Source: Dryocola clanedunensis subsp. sulfonylureivorans (GTDB lineage: Bacteria; Pseudomonadota; Gammaproteobacteria; Enterobacterales; Enterobacteriaceae). From it: 64,000 bases of DNA. A program made the position numbers and the translations under genes. Location of the stretch: NCBI RefSeq assembly GCF_016756775.1, contig NZ_JAERMU010000003.1, forward strand, positions 186,001 through 250,000, written 5' to 3'. Shown piece by piece: positions 21,601 to 29,932 of this stretch. Under the pieces are notes generated by a model, which did not search any database, was not told the DNA's origin, and saw nothing but the letters and a program-made list of their open reading frames with translations. Each line of letters starts with the position of its first letter. Positions within the stretch are counted from its first letter, which is position 1.

Positions 21601-24600
21601 GTCGTGCCCGTGGCGTCAATCAGAATGGCATTTTCGCTCTTTGTGGACAGCGTACCGGTATTGCTGATGCTTCTGTTCCCAACGCTATTATTCAATGCAA
21701 TCAAGGCGCTGGTATTTGAGGTGCTGTCAGAAACCACGCTGCCGGTATTGGTGAAACCGAGCGAGGAACCGGCAAGAATGGCGCTGCCCGTATCGCTACC
21801 GTATTTTATCGTACCGCTGTTGGTGACGGCCTTTGCCAGCGCGGCATCAATCGCGGCCCCGGCATCTTTGCTCATGGTGATATCGGTACCGGAATTTACC
21901 GATCCCGTTGTTTTCGCCAGAATACCTGTACTGCCCGCACCGGTGCCGTTGATCGTATAACCACGCCCAATGGTCAGGTCGCCGCCGGTGGTATTGCCGG
22001 ACGCATCCATAAAGGCAAAACCGATCCCGCTTCCGTCAACGTTCAGCACGTTGCCGCTGCCTTCTGCGCTGAAGGTTTTTGCGGTGCGAATTGCCGGACC
22101 ATCCGTCGCGTTAATCTCAACGTTGTTCAGATTGACGTTACTGGCGTCGGCGTTGTTGTTGATCCCGGCTCCGCTGCCCAGAACGTCAATCACCGTGTTG
22201 CTGGCGCTAAACGATGATGCGCCTGTGCTGTCGATAAGCACGCCGTCCGCACTGCCGTCCGCGGTAATATGGTTACCGCTGCCCTTAATCGCCAGCGTTG
22301 CCCCGTTCCCCGTCAGCTGCACGGCGGCCAGACCGCCGTTGGCGGTGACTGAGCCCAGCTGGCTGACCGTTGCCCCGCCGCCCTGGATACGCAGACCAAT
22401 GTTGCCGCTGTCGTCAGCGCCGTTGATGGTAATAGCCTTGCCGTTGCTGAACGTGCCGCCATCGTGGATATCAACGCCGATACTGTCGGCCACTGCGTTA
22501 ACCGTGATATCGCCAGAGTTAGTCACGCTGCCGCCGCTCTGAATATTGATCCCGGTATTGTTGCTGTTTCCGCTGATCAGCAAATCACCGGTATTGGTGA
22601 CGGTGCCGCCGTTCTGGATGTTGATCCCGATATTGCCCGTATCGCCGTTAACTACCATCGAGCCGGAAGTGCTTACCGTCCCACCGTTGTTGATGTTGAT
22701 GCCGGTGTTGTTGGTGCCGCCGTTATTGGTTATATCGCCGCTGATGTTCAGCGAGCCGCCGTTCTGGATATCGACGCCGGTGTTGTAGGAGCCAGCAAGC
22801 GTCACCCCGGAAAGGACATCCGCCGAGCCGTTGTCGTGCAGGCGAATCCCGGTACTGTCATTGCCCTGCAAATCAATGTCCGCATTGCTATCCAGAGCAA
22901 TATCGCCGGCATGCCCTACGTCATAGCCGGTGATCCCCGTCTGCACAGCGGTAGAACCAATTTTTGCGCTGGAATCCACGTGCGTCGCCACCGGCGTGCC
23001 ATCATTGGTTCCATCGATAGAAAAAGTACGACCATCAACCGCTACCGCGGTGGTGTCATCCCCCTCCAGGGCGATAGCACCATCGTTAATGATCCCTGCC
23101 GCGCCGCCGGTGACTTTCACGCCGATAGCGTCCTTACCGCTGACGCTAATTTTCGCGTTGCCGGTCGTCATCGACGTTCTTTTATCGTTAGACGGATCGC
23201 TGTCTTTCTGGTCGTTAATGCCGTTGGCCATGACGCCTACGGACCCCTCTCCGTCAACCGTCAGCTGATAGGCGGTACCACTGCCGTTGTCGCCATTGAA
23301 TTCTGCACCATGATCGACCGCGAACAGAATGGACTGGCTTTGTCCGCTGTCAGTAATATCAGCTTTGCTGACGTTGATGCGGGCGTTTTCCCCCCAGGCG
23401 TAATAGCCTATCTGCTGGGCATTCTGGAAATTCAGGGCCGCATCGTCACCAAGATTGATGGTCGCGTTGCCACGCGCGTGGACGCCGATCGCCCCGGCGG
23501 ATAACAGATTGATGGTGGAATCCAGATCCACATTAGCGTCGTTGTTCTGCAACCCCTCGGCATACACCGCATAGTTACGATAGGTGTACGGGTTGTTATC
23601 GCTGCCTCCCTGGTCGCCTGTAGTACCCACCGTGATGGTGCTGGTGGCGGTTGAGCTCATCGATGCGTCGCTGCCGTAAGCCTGTACGTTAATCGCCATG
23701 TTGTTATCACCGTCAACGTTAATATCGCCGTTGTTGGTGACGTGGCCTGCGCTGTCTTTCACATACAGCCCATAGTTAGCGGCAGCGGCGCTGGCGGTTA
23801 AGTTGCCGAGAACGTTTATGGTGCCGTTGTTAACCACCGTCCCGGTGCCGCCGTCAATCTGGATGCCCGCGGCGTTACGGGTCTTGTCCAGTAGCGAAAT
23901 GGTGCCGTTATTGGTGATATCGCCGGTACCCGTGGAGTAAATGCCTGCGGTTAAATCCCCGCTCCCCACAAGATTTACCGCGGACGCGGTTGCTGTATCC
24001 GTGACTGGCGTGGTGCCAATATAAATTTCACCGTCGTTACTAAAGGTGGCCGCATCGCTGACCTCTACCGCATTTCCCCCGGCGCGACCGTCAGTATTGT
24101 TTGCGTTACCCGTCAGGGCAATGGTGGCGCCCGCATTGTTCAACGCCTCCGTGGTATCGCTGGCCGCAATGCCAACAGCGCTGTGGGTGGAACCGTCGGT
24201 AATAGCGACGTTGATATGACCGTTATTGGTGATATGGCTGTCGCCATCGCCCTTAATAGCGATGCTCCCGGCGTTATGTTCCTTCTGATCGGTCCCGTCT
24301 TTTTCAAGGAAAAGACCGGCATTCAGGGTGCCGTTGTTGATGGCGGTGCCGTCAGTGATGCGCATGCCGACCGGCGTCGGGCTGCTGCCGCTGCTTCGCC
24401 AGGCGTTAATCGCTCCGTCGTTGGTCAGTATTGCGCCGCGGTCGCCGCGCATCACGGCGGAGGCCCCATCAACCGCCAGACTGCCTTCGCTGGTCACGGT
24501 GCCGGTAGCGTTCGCCCCCGTGGCGTAAATCACATTCAGATCGCCGGTGCCCAGAGTGGCGTTGTTGGTATGTGCGCCCATGTCCTCCCAGACGTGCCAG

Positions 24601-25832
24601 CTGAAATCGATGGTCGTGGTCTCTTTTTGCTTCATCATTTCAGAAATGATGAGGTTATAAATCGCCTGCACTTCTGCGGTGGAGTCAATGACCTCCCCCC
24701 GCACTTCTACCCCTTTGCTCAGCCAGAACTGCATCTGCGGCTGCCCTTCATATTTCCCCTGGCCCAGCAGATAGTCATTCACGTCGGCAATATCCGCCGA
24801 CGAGGTAATATGAAACTGTTTTGGCGCAAGGCCAATGATCCTGCCTGACTCCGTTTGCATGTACTGCGGGATTTTAACCGTGAAATCAAACTGGGTACTT
24901 TGGGCAGAAAGACTCTGAATATCTCTGGAGATAACCGGCGCTGGCATGAAATGGATATAGTTATCGGATTTCCAGTTGGCGTCACTGCCAGCTGAACCCG
25001 TGCCGTCGGTTTTAATCAGAATGGAGTTTTTCGCCATTAACGCCAGGTTATTCGCAGCGGATCGGATCGGAACGGCCGTGTTGGTGTCTGCGCCAATGTC
25101 CACATTGACCGTGCCGCCGCCGCCGCCGACGCTGGCAATACCAAATTCGTTATAGATGTGTACGGATTCGGGATTATAAACCGGCATTTCCATCTCCCCG
25201 ACGGCCTGGTCGGAGGCAGAGGAAAAGGTGCCGGAATCATAAACGCTGATCACCTGATATGAGCCTTCCAGCCCGGGCACTTCAAGATTCATCTCCTGGT
25301 TTTGCTGCGGGTTGGCCGGGCTGGGTGAATAGGTGAACTGGTCGATATTGTCTAAGGTAATCGCTGTCTGATTGCCCTGCGCATCTTTGGCAAAGGCAGA
25401 AACAAGGCGTCCTTTATCCGCCCCAAAGGAGTCGCCCAGGGCCCTCGATGCTTTCACACCACGGCTGGTTGGGCCATTGCCGGCATCAACCACAGGCATG
25501 GCACCGGTAATGTCTAACGTTGTACCAAAGTCAAAATGCTGGGTCGTCCCATCGCTGCCGCCACCGCCATCAATCGCAAATGCGGTGCCGGTGTTAATCA
25601 CGCTGTCATAATTAACGCTACTATCATCCGCAAACAGGTAGGTCGGATATTTTTCCGACCAGTCTACCTCGTCGGCCAGTGAGCTTGCTGGAAGCACGCC
25701 AGCTGCCAAAGCCGTAGCCAGAAGCATGGAACGCCCACGCGTTTTTCTTTTCTTACCGGCGCGGGCGGTTTCTGGCACCGCAACGAAGCCATTGGCCGCA
25801 TGGCTCCAGACCAGACGATATACTGTATTCAT
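15675..25832 (-). CDS. Giant autotransporter adhesin, 3385 aa
   Basis: The N-terminus MNTVYRLVWSHAANGFVAV is an extended signal peptide region (ESPR), followed by a basic stretch and the core SMLLATALAAGVLPASSLA. The passenger is almost wholly Gly/Asn/Asp/Thr-rich beta-helix. Residues about 1025-1140 hold tandem repeats of some 27 residues (NTGININNGG, NIGINIQNGG, NTGINIQSGG). Autotransporter-associated strand repeats (GNNTYTGTTTVNGG, GNNSWTGTTSVKQG, GDNTYAGGTAVSGG) follow. A block of about 670 residues is duplicated: GTLLINGNQ near 1750 and SLFINGNQ near 2420, WWDGDVAHDN near 1910 and RFWDGAGGDNG near 2585. The last 280 residues or so are the barrel, preceded by YRPDVPGFDTIATTIRQAD and ending MKIRF. 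It should form a surface fibre over 100 nm long for adhesion or aggregation; the ligand is unknown. The frame is intact over 10 kb. Confidence 0.95.
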   Translation of the reverse strand: MNTVYRLVWSHAANGFVAVPETARAGKKRKTRGRSMLLATALAAGVLPASSLADEVDWSEKYPTYLFADDSSVNYDSVINTGTAFAIDGGGGSDGTTQHFDFGTTLDITGAMPVVDAGNGPTSRGVKASRALGDSFGADKGRLVSAFAKDAQGNQTAITLDNIDQFTYSPSPANPQQNQEMNLEVPGLEGSYQVISVYDSGTFSSASDQAVGEMEMPVYNPESVHIYNEFGIASVGGGGGTVNVDIGADTNTAVPIRSAANNLALMAKNSILIKTDGTGSAGSDANWKSDNYIHFMPAPVISRDIQSLSAQSTQFDFTVKIPQYMQTESGRIIGLAPKQFHITSSADIADVNDYLLGQGKYEGQPQMQFWLSKGVEVRGEVIDSTAEVQAIYNLIISEMMKQKETTTIDFSWHVWEDMGAHTNNATLGTGDLNVIYATGANATGTVTSEGSLAVDGASAVMRGDRGAILTNDGAINAWRSSGSSPTPVGMRITDGTAINNGTLNAGLFLEKDGTDQKEHNAGSIAIKGDGDSHITNNGHINVAITDGSTHSAVGIAASDTTEALNNAGATIALTGNANNTDGRAGGNAVEVSDAATFSNDGEIYIGTTPVTDTATASAVNLVGSGDLTAGIYSTGTGDITNNGTISLLDKTRNAAGIQIDGGTGTVVNNGTINVLGNLTASAAAANYGLYVKDSAGHVTNNGDINVDGDNNMAINVQAYGSDASMSSTATSTITVGTTGDQGGSDNNPYTYRNYAVYAEGLQNNDANVDLDSTINLLSAGAIGVHARGNATINLGDDAALNFQNAQQIGYYAWGENARINVSKADITDSGQSQSILFAVDHGAEFNGDNGSGTAYQLTVDGEGSVGVMANGINDQKDSDPSNDKRTSMTTGNAKISVSGKDAIGVKVTGGAAGIINDGAIALEGDDTTAVAVDGRTFSIDGTNDGTPVATHVDSSAKIGSTAVQTGITGYDVGHAGDIALDSNADIDLQGNDSTGIRLHDNGSADVLSGVTLAGSYNTGVDIQNGGSLNISGDITNNGGTNNTGININNGGTVSTSGSMVVNGDTGNIGINIQNGGTVTNTGDLLISGNSNNTGINIQSGGSVTNSGDITVNAVADSIGVDIHDGGTFSNGKAITINGADDSGNIGLRIQGGGATVSQLGSVTANGGLAAVQLTGNGATLAIKGSGNHITADGSADGVLIDSTGASSFSASNTVIDVLGSGAGINNNADASNVNLNNVEINATDGPAIRTAKTFSAEGSGNVLNVDGSGIGFAFMDASGNTTGGDLTIGRGYTINGTGAGSTGILAKTTGSVNSGTDITMSKDAGAAIDAALAKAVTNSGTIKYGSDTGSAILAGSSLGFTNTGSVVSDSTSNTSALIALNNSVGNRSISNTGTLSTKSENAILIDATGTTNNTLTNSGNLSAASAEAVAVAMGSGNDTVTQSGGSISGQINLADGNNTLNLNGGTQAGRMTMGDGNDAVSIRGASSTGDIQMGSGADSFTWAGGSYKGNVDFTGGDGQDSATFGAVNMANVAHVLSEGGSNSSLTFNNTTAKIGEFSADDLAKGTNIGSGWSTLTLDGANTDITVVDDLLLSGTPEINVNNGATLRSGNSVSDAGDATLHDYDISTTGNSLISFDGSNTQEYGGVISGSGGMERIGGGTTYLVKDNTYTGDTLIGSGSTLSLGHGGEAGSLSEVTNITDNGVLAVNRSASSDDVSLNGAISGSGAFEQNGAGTTRLGANNTYTGTTTVNGGTLLINGNQVGRGTTTVHNSGALGGYGTLGGDVWFDNGTTLTPGDNGAGTLTVNGDLRLDAGTNSSWQLGQHYTPGGSFNDLVIVKGDLTLDGDLNVALSEDGSFLPGVYRLFSYDGNLTDNTMDIVTLPDHDADSAYRIQTDVDGQVNLVLNFVNPAQELQWWDGDVAHDNSKIDGGDGTWRSTEVTPSNNWTKFVDGGNAPWAPTAFAIFAGTGGEVNIDGSSGRVIESGMQFAVDGYKFSTDNDSSLYFMGTVTDAYPSSVPLPKNSWAAEGETTADTYHVIRVGLGELIPGENITASIDVNLLQDELDSRTIRLLKADGGRLILNGDNHISGGIEVWDGTLQVSKDSSLGDAGTSLTLANGAVFQAGDDLAFSRKLFLDGERQGTEVPDGPEAKYGGVLDVFGHTLRLGNSLARANDSIIGGNGPLTIVDTSTGSGVDGDTGDGNGVLEMNTRNTWLGDTGIFGKDGNGTLTVNANVTGALGKVDSGIYTTQDATLSFNNSASAEQHELLVDGAMLKFRNVADAAGSTIKLVNAGQAEFSGNSHGGKAAIDIADSDAELAMRENADAGAANINNGGLVTFADDAQARSAIIANNVDALVDLSASDGYTAIGSLAGAGNVELGSATLEEGALGHIDAISGLISGNGGSLVKTGTGSLILSGNNSWTGTTSVKQGSLFINGNQQSATGNATVDANATLGGMGVIGGDVLVANNGHITAGDSMTGVGELTINGDLTLNDNSQVDFQLGQAYHAGGLMNDLITVKGDLNLDGKLNITETDGGNFDVGIYRVFNYEGELTNGLMDIGAAPEAADDLYVQTSIDSQVNLINRTGYTLRFWDGAGGDNGELKNNSQMDGGDGLWQNSHGNDNWTTDQTDPDGRINAPYSDGSYAIFGGEAGNVTVDNSLGEVFMGGAQFLVDGYVINDGVLTIHNADTQLRVGDGSSEGINYTTTINSVITSEGGLRKTDAGTLILNGDNTYAGGTAVSGGVLQVSSDKNLGAADSAITLRGGVLRYAEAFNTSREVKLADGGGAIDTYGHDISLIHSVTGEGDLHKFGDGNLTLTQDSTFSGTTWIEQGVLQLGNGGTGGSVTGHIVDDSMLALDRRDSFTLNGDISGEGQVWQKGTGTTYLNGENSWSGITLVENGTLKAASANSFSAASDHVVSMNGTLATGGFNQHVANLSNQGNIDLRGGQIGNALTVHGDYTGLDGTIALNAQRQSVGLSDRLVIDGGEVSGVTWLDIDASRLGEPTVGDGIKVVEAENGATTTAQTTKDGFTLGADAVVAGAWEYQLYAGDAQGLGEDWYLRAGYRPDVPGFDTIATTIRQADLAVLGTLHLRVGDELDAGKTKPVSDEERFWARYIVKSVNQKLDDATGTTTSANYNGMQMGFDLWHNEKWRAGFYTTFMDTDAQMDGFTGMRGGAGYNSTFSTYLGGYATWTDDSGLYVDNVLQYGYHSVDLRNNADNETTHPDGSSFTGSVEVGKPWYLGNSRWLLEPQAQLIYQYSQFDTVTLSDSAKSRVKLDSDLSLIGRVGGRLAVDVKTDHGNIRPYARVNYWQGLGGGQDTVTWSNGAKGSSKTEMKTSQNYSAVEAGMGATWAFTPDVSAYTEVSKTWSTGGDIELDSDMSASVGMKIRF

Positions 25833-26261
25833 AGTGATTTACTCAGAAAAAAATAATGGCGGAGATAATAAGAATGAGGCAGGCCGGGAGCCTTATGATT
25901 GGAATGAATCTTTTGTTGTTGGCAGCAATCCACACGTCATCCTTGATGATTTTTAAGCAATTGATAGTTGTCGATGGGGTCCATCAAAAAACGACGTAAG
26001 GCTTATCGGCCATAGCCACATTAACTTCAATGTTTTTAACAAATCCACGGGTGATGACTACGGGGGGAGAGAAGATGAAGGCCAGCCACGCCACTTTCTG
26101 AATGAAAATGAAGGGAAACGCAAAGTTCATTAATAAATATCTGCGTCGTTGCCAGCGTCTCGAACAGTATTCGAAGATAACCCGCCGATCATCAGCGAAA
26201 TATCAATTTTACTGTATAGTTCAATTAGATAACTAAATCGAAATATTCATGGAGTTTTGCT
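25833..26261. promoter_or_regulatory. Divergent promoter region
   Basis: 430 bases separate the giant autotransporter from the DUF1254 gene. I see no coding frame. TTTACTGTATAGTT near 26208-26221 could be the -10 region of the 26262 gene, and the region next to 25833 is AT-rich. The long spacing suggests regulated promoters. Confidence 0.4.
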
Positions 26262-27779
26262 ATGTCAATGACACGCAGAGAGTTCTATAAGTTTGCGCTG
26301 GGTTCAGCCGCTGGCCTTGCGGTGCTTAAAACATCTTCACCGGCCTTCGCGCAGGAGAAATCACCGAAAGCAGTCTTGAAGCATGGCGCGGGACAACAAG
26401 GTGAAACCGCAGGTGGTCTGCCACCAGCAGGCGTTGCAAGCTCCGTGGAAGATTTTGATTACCAGATTAAATATCAGCGTGCTTTTGAAGCGGTATTGTG
26501 GAATATGCCAGCGGTCGCTATTTACAGCTTCCGCCGCGCGGCTTTTGAAAATCTGGGTCTGAAAGATAACGATATCATTGCCTATTCAAAGCCGGCGACG
26601 GCGCATCTTGAAGCCATCACGGCCAACAGTACGACGCCCTACATCACCGCCTTCACCGATCTACAAAAAGGGCCGGTGGTGCTTGAGGTTCCGGCTGCTG
26701 GTGCCGAGGGCAGTTTGTATGGGCAGATCGTTGATGCGTGGCAGTTCACCATCGCCGACGTGGGGCCAGCCGGTCTCGATAAAGGCAAAGGCGGCAAATT
26801 CCTGCTTACCCCGCCAGGCTACACGGACCCGATCCCCGAAGGCTATTTGCATGTTCCTTCACCTAACTACCGGGTAGCGTTTGCCTTCCGCTCCGTTCAG
26901 GCGCCGGGCAAGACGACGGAAGATGCTTACCATTACTCCAGACGCCTGCAGATGTATTATCTCTCTGCCGCGAATAATCCTCCTGAGCAGCGTTTTGTGG
27001 ATCCTGGCACCAGCCGTTATCCCACTCTTCCCTACTATGACGAACGCCATTTCCATGATCTGCATGCGGTAGCCAGCATTGAGCCGGTGCGTGAGCAGGA
27101 CAAAGTCATGATGGGAATGCTTGCATCACTTGGGATTGAAAGAGGAAAACCGTTTACGCCAGATGAGAAGACCACCAAAGCGATGCGCCAGGCTGCCATA
27201 GACGCCTGGTTTTATATGCAGTACTGGTATGACAATTTCCCTAAAGAGAAACTTTACTGGCCGGATCGCCACTATGCATCCTTGCTTCAGGCGGATGACA
27301 ATAAGAAATTCACTTTTATCTATGAAGACCGTATCGATCTGATTAATCGCGCTGCAGAGTACTTCTGGTGTACCTATATGCCGAAGGTGCTTAGCGATGA
27401 GCCAGCAACGCAGTATCTGATGAGTATGGCTGACAGTAAAGGCAGGCTGCTAGAAGCAGGCCAGCTCTATAAAATCACTCTCCCGCCGCAGATGCCTGTC
27501 AAACAGTTCTGGGCGCTGACGGTCTATAACCGCGATACCATGTCGTTTATCTATAGCAAATCCGGGCGTACCACCCTTTCCTCTTACGATCTTGACACGA
27601 TGACCAAAAACGCCGACGGCGGCGTCACCCTGTATGTGGGCCCGACGGCACCAGCTGGCCTGGAAAATAACTGGATCCCTACCAGCGGCAAACGGCCGCT
27701 TCCCGCAATGCGTTTTTATGGCCCAACCGACGACCTGAATCACAAATCATTCAAACTTGCAGACTTCGAGCGAGTTTAA
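26262..27779 (+). CDS. DUF1254/DUF1214 protein with Tat signal, 505 aa
   Basis: A twin-arginine signal peptide (MSMTRREFYKFALG, then hydrophobic SAAGLAVL and a PAFAQ cleavage site) sends the folded protein to the periplasm. The mature part has the DUF1254 region (WNMPAVAIYSFRRAAF, VVLEVPAAG, IVDAWQFTIADVG) and a C-terminal DUF1214 region (WALTVYNRDTMSFI, YDLDTMTKNADGGVTLYVGP, NWIPTSGKRPLPAMRFYGP). No enzymatic activity is securely known for these domains. A second DUF1254 protein follows in the same direction after 25 bases, so they form an operon. GGAG lies 9 bases before the ATG. Confidence 0.88.
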   Translation: MSMTRREFYKFALGSAAGLAVLKTSSPAFAQEKSPKAVLKHGAGQQGETAGGLPPAGVASSVEDFDYQIKYQRAFEAVLWNMPAVAIYSFRRAAFENLGLKDNDIIAYSKPATAHLEAITANSTTPYITAFTDLQKGPVVLEVPAAGAEGSLYGQIVDAWQFTIADVGPAGLDKGKGGKFLLTPPGYTDPIPEGYLHVPSPNYRVAFAFRSVQAPGKTTEDAYHYSRRLQMYYLSAANNPPEQRFVDPGTSRYPTLPYYDERHFHDLHAVASIEPVREQDKVMMGMLASLGIERGKPFTPDEKTTKAMRQAAIDAWFYMQYWYDNFPKEKLYWPDRHYASLLQADDNKKFTFIYEDRIDLINRAAEYFWCTYMPKVLSDEPATQYLMSMADSKGRLLEAGQLYKITLPPQMPVKQFWALTVYNRDTMSFIYSKSGRTTLSSYDLDTMTKNADGGVTLYVGPTAPAGLENNWIPTSGKRPLPAMRFYGPTDDLNHKSFKLADFERV

Positions 27780-27804
27780 CTGCAGCACTAATAATAGGAT
27801 TGTT

Positions 27805-29097
27805 ATGAAAAAACTCTTACTGGCCGCGGTGTTGACTACCGTTGCGCTGCCTGCGATGGCACAAATTACCGATAAAATGGCGCAGGATGCCTACGTCTAT
27901 GGCTACTCCATGGATGAGGCTTATAAATTCTTTTATGAGACGGCCGTGAAAACCAACACGCCGATGAACCGTTTTCAGAACATCCGCCATCTTGCCGATG
28001 ATACTTATACGGATCACCCGACTATCAATAACGATACCCTGCACCTTCAGGGCTGGCTGGACGTTAGCGCAGAACCGGTGATCGTCAGCGTTCCTGACAT
28101 GGATAAAGGTCGTTACTGGATCCTGCACACGATGGATATGGGCCACTATACCACCTCGATGATTGGCTCACGGACACGTGGCACCAAAGGTGGCCACTTT
28201 ATGTTTGCCTCCCGCACCTGGAAAGGTGAAGTCCCGGCCAGCGTGACAGAAGTCATTCGCGTGGACTCGGACATCCTGAAGCTGATGGGTCGGATTATGG
28301 CCACCAGTCAGGAAGACACCAAAACTGCCCTGAACTATATGGATGACTGGAATATCCGTACGCTGTCCGCCTACCTGGGTGAACCAGGTCCCAAAGCGAC
28401 CGAACATCAGTGGCCAGATCCGGCGAAAACCAACTGGTTACAGCGCGTTAACTTTGTTCTGTGTGAAGGTGACATGGGTACGGCCGACAAAAAGTGGCTG
28501 GATCAATATAAAGAAGTGGGTGTTGTTCCTTGTAAAACCGACTTCACCAGCGAGCAACTTACCGCCGCTAAAAAAGGTGAAGAGCTGGGTGCTGCCCATC
28601 TGAAAGCGCTTCTTCAAAAAATAAAGTCATCCAACGGCCTGCTCGGCACCCGCGCGGAGCTGCAGAATCAAAAGCGCGATCTGTTTTCTGAAGGAACGCT
28701 GATTGGTCAATGGGGCCTGCCGCCGGAAGAATCTATGTATCTTCAGGCTCTAAAAGGATCTGACGGACAAAATATTAACGGTTCCAACGGGAAGAAATAC
28801 CGCATGCATTTCAAAGCACCGAACGTCAGCCAGTTCTGGTCCTTTACCGTCTACGGCACGGATAACATGCTAATGGCCCATAATGAAATCAACCGCCACA
28901 GCCGCGGCGATCGGACCCTTAAGCCAGGCCCGGACGGTATGTACACCATCGATTTAAGCACCAAAGGGGATGCCAATAATCCTAACTGGCTGCCGATCCC
29001 GGAAAAAGATACCTACATCATTATGCGTCTCTACGGGCCGGACAAACAAATTATCGAAGGTAAGTACCCGATGCCTGTTCTGGAAGTGGTGAAATAA
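27805..29097 (+). CDS. DUF1254 periplasmic protein, Sec signal, 430 aa
   Basis: The start at 27805 (AGGA upstream) gives a textbook Sec signal peptide MKKLLLAAVLTTVALPAMAQ. An earlier in-frame start at 27757 would bury it behind 16 residues. The mature protein repeats the plan of its neighbour: QDAYVYGYSMDEAYKFF, VPDMDKGRYWILHTMDMG, and C-terminal FWSFTVYGTDNML, NWLPIPEKDTYIIMRLYGP. The two proteins are paralogues exported by different routes, Tat and Sec. A terminator follows. Confidence 0.88.
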   Translation: MKKLLLAAVLTTVALPAMAQITDKMAQDAYVYGYSMDEAYKFFYETAVKTNTPMNRFQNIRHLADDTYTDHPTINNDTLHLQGWLDVSAEPVIVSVPDMDKGRYWILHTMDMGHYTTSMIGSRTRGTKGGHFMFASRTWKGEVPASVTEVIRVDSDILKLMGRIMATSQEDTKTALNYMDDWNIRTLSAYLGEPGPKATEHQWPDPAKTNWLQRVNFVLCEGDMGTADKKWLDQYKEVGVVPCKTDFTSEQLTAAKKGEELGAAHLKALLQKIKSSNGLLGTRAELQNQKRDLFSEGTLIGQWGLPPEESMYLQALKGSDGQNINGSNGKKYRMHFKAPNVSQFWSFTVYGTDNMLMAHNEINRHSRGDRTLKPGPDGMYTIDLSTKGDANNPNWLPIPEKDTYIIMRLYGPDKQIIEGKYPMPVLEVVK

Positions 29098-29134
29098 TCA
29101 TTATCTGTCATCTCCTGTCACTGCCCTGAGTGTT

Positions 29135-29170
29135 AAGCCCTTCTTTTTTTATGCGAGAAGGGCTTTTTAT
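29135..29170 (+). terminator. Terminator after the DUF1254 pair
   Basis: A 10-bp stem (29135-29144 with 29156-29165) followed by TTT, 37 bases after the stop codon. Confidence 0.8.
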
Positions 29171-29210
29171 TCTAGAATGCTGCAAGTGATTATTTATTAT
29201 CAGGTCAACA

Positions 29211-29837
29211 ATGGTTCAAGCTCCGACAAGACCAGCCGCCGCTATTGATCGGCTGCTAAATGCATTAACGCCTCATGCTCAAACGCTTAATGTCGGGCCC
29301 CGAAAAAGGCTGACATGGGATAATGGCGGCAGACCCTCGGTCTTTCTTTTTCTTGACGGCGAAATTTCCGTCTCCCGTATTACCGACGGTATTCTGGTCG
29401 CGACAGTGACAGAACCGCACATTTTCGGCTTTTCCGAGATGTTTTCCTCTTTGAGAGGCAATATTCTCCGGGCAGAAACGAATTGTCTGATGCTCAGCGT
29501 GGATAATGCCAGAGCGGAGCAAACCATAGAACGTTTCGGCCTGTGGCGCGACGTCGCTGAATTACTTTCTTTTCATAACAACAGTATGCTTTACCGCGAT
29601 ATGCAAATCGTCAACCAGCGGACTTACCCTATCGTCTGTTACTACCTGCTTGAGCTTGACCGCTTACCTGAGGCAACTAAAGAACGGGTGAACATCCTGA
29701 GCTATATCCAGGAGCGGACGGGGTTATCACGCAGTAGCATTTTGAATATTATCTCTTCGCTGAAAACCGATAAATGTATTAATTTTGAACGCGGGGGCTA
29801 CAAACTCAAAGTGTATGGCCTGCCGGACGAACCATAA
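29211..29837 (+). CDS. IprA-like (YaiV-type) cyclic-nucleotide-fold regulator, 208 aa
   Basis: The N-terminal half has a CRP-like beta-roll (SVFLFLDGEISVSRI, EPHIFGFSEMF) without a recognisable cAMP-binding motif. The C-terminal half has a helix-turn-helix (LSYIQERTGLSRSSILNIISSLKTDKCI). Length and layout agree with IprA/YaiV of enterobacteria, a regulator linked to peroxide resistance, but the similarity looks moderate, so this is a paralogue. It lies directly after the DUF1254 operon and may regulate it. Confidence 0.7.
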   Translation: MVQAPTRPAAAIDRLLNALTPHAQTLNVGPRKRLTWDNGGRPSVFLFLDGEISVSRITDGILVATVTEPHIFGFSEMFSSLRGNILRAETNCLMLSVDNARAEQTIERFGLWRDVAELLSFHNNSMLYRDMQIVNQRTYPIVCYYLLELDRLPEATKERVNILSYIQERTGLSRSSILNIISSLKTDKCINFERGGYKLKVYGLPDEP

Positions 29838-29932
29838 GAATGTATCTTTAAACTGCTAAGCCATTGACTTAAATCCGCAGCATATGAGAATGATGCATCC
29901 CATCAGCGACGACCAGCACTCTGGAGCACACC

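Noticed and set aside
22400..22800. Regularly spaced repeats that could suggest a CRISPR array
   Set aside because: They are degenerate in-frame coding repeats of the autotransporter passenger with no constant direct repeat.
22464..23504. Long open frames on the plus strand inside the giant autotransporter (for example 346 codons)
   Set aside because: They mirror the repetitive Gly/Asn/Thr codons of the minus-strand gene, have no ribosome site and no protein-like pattern.
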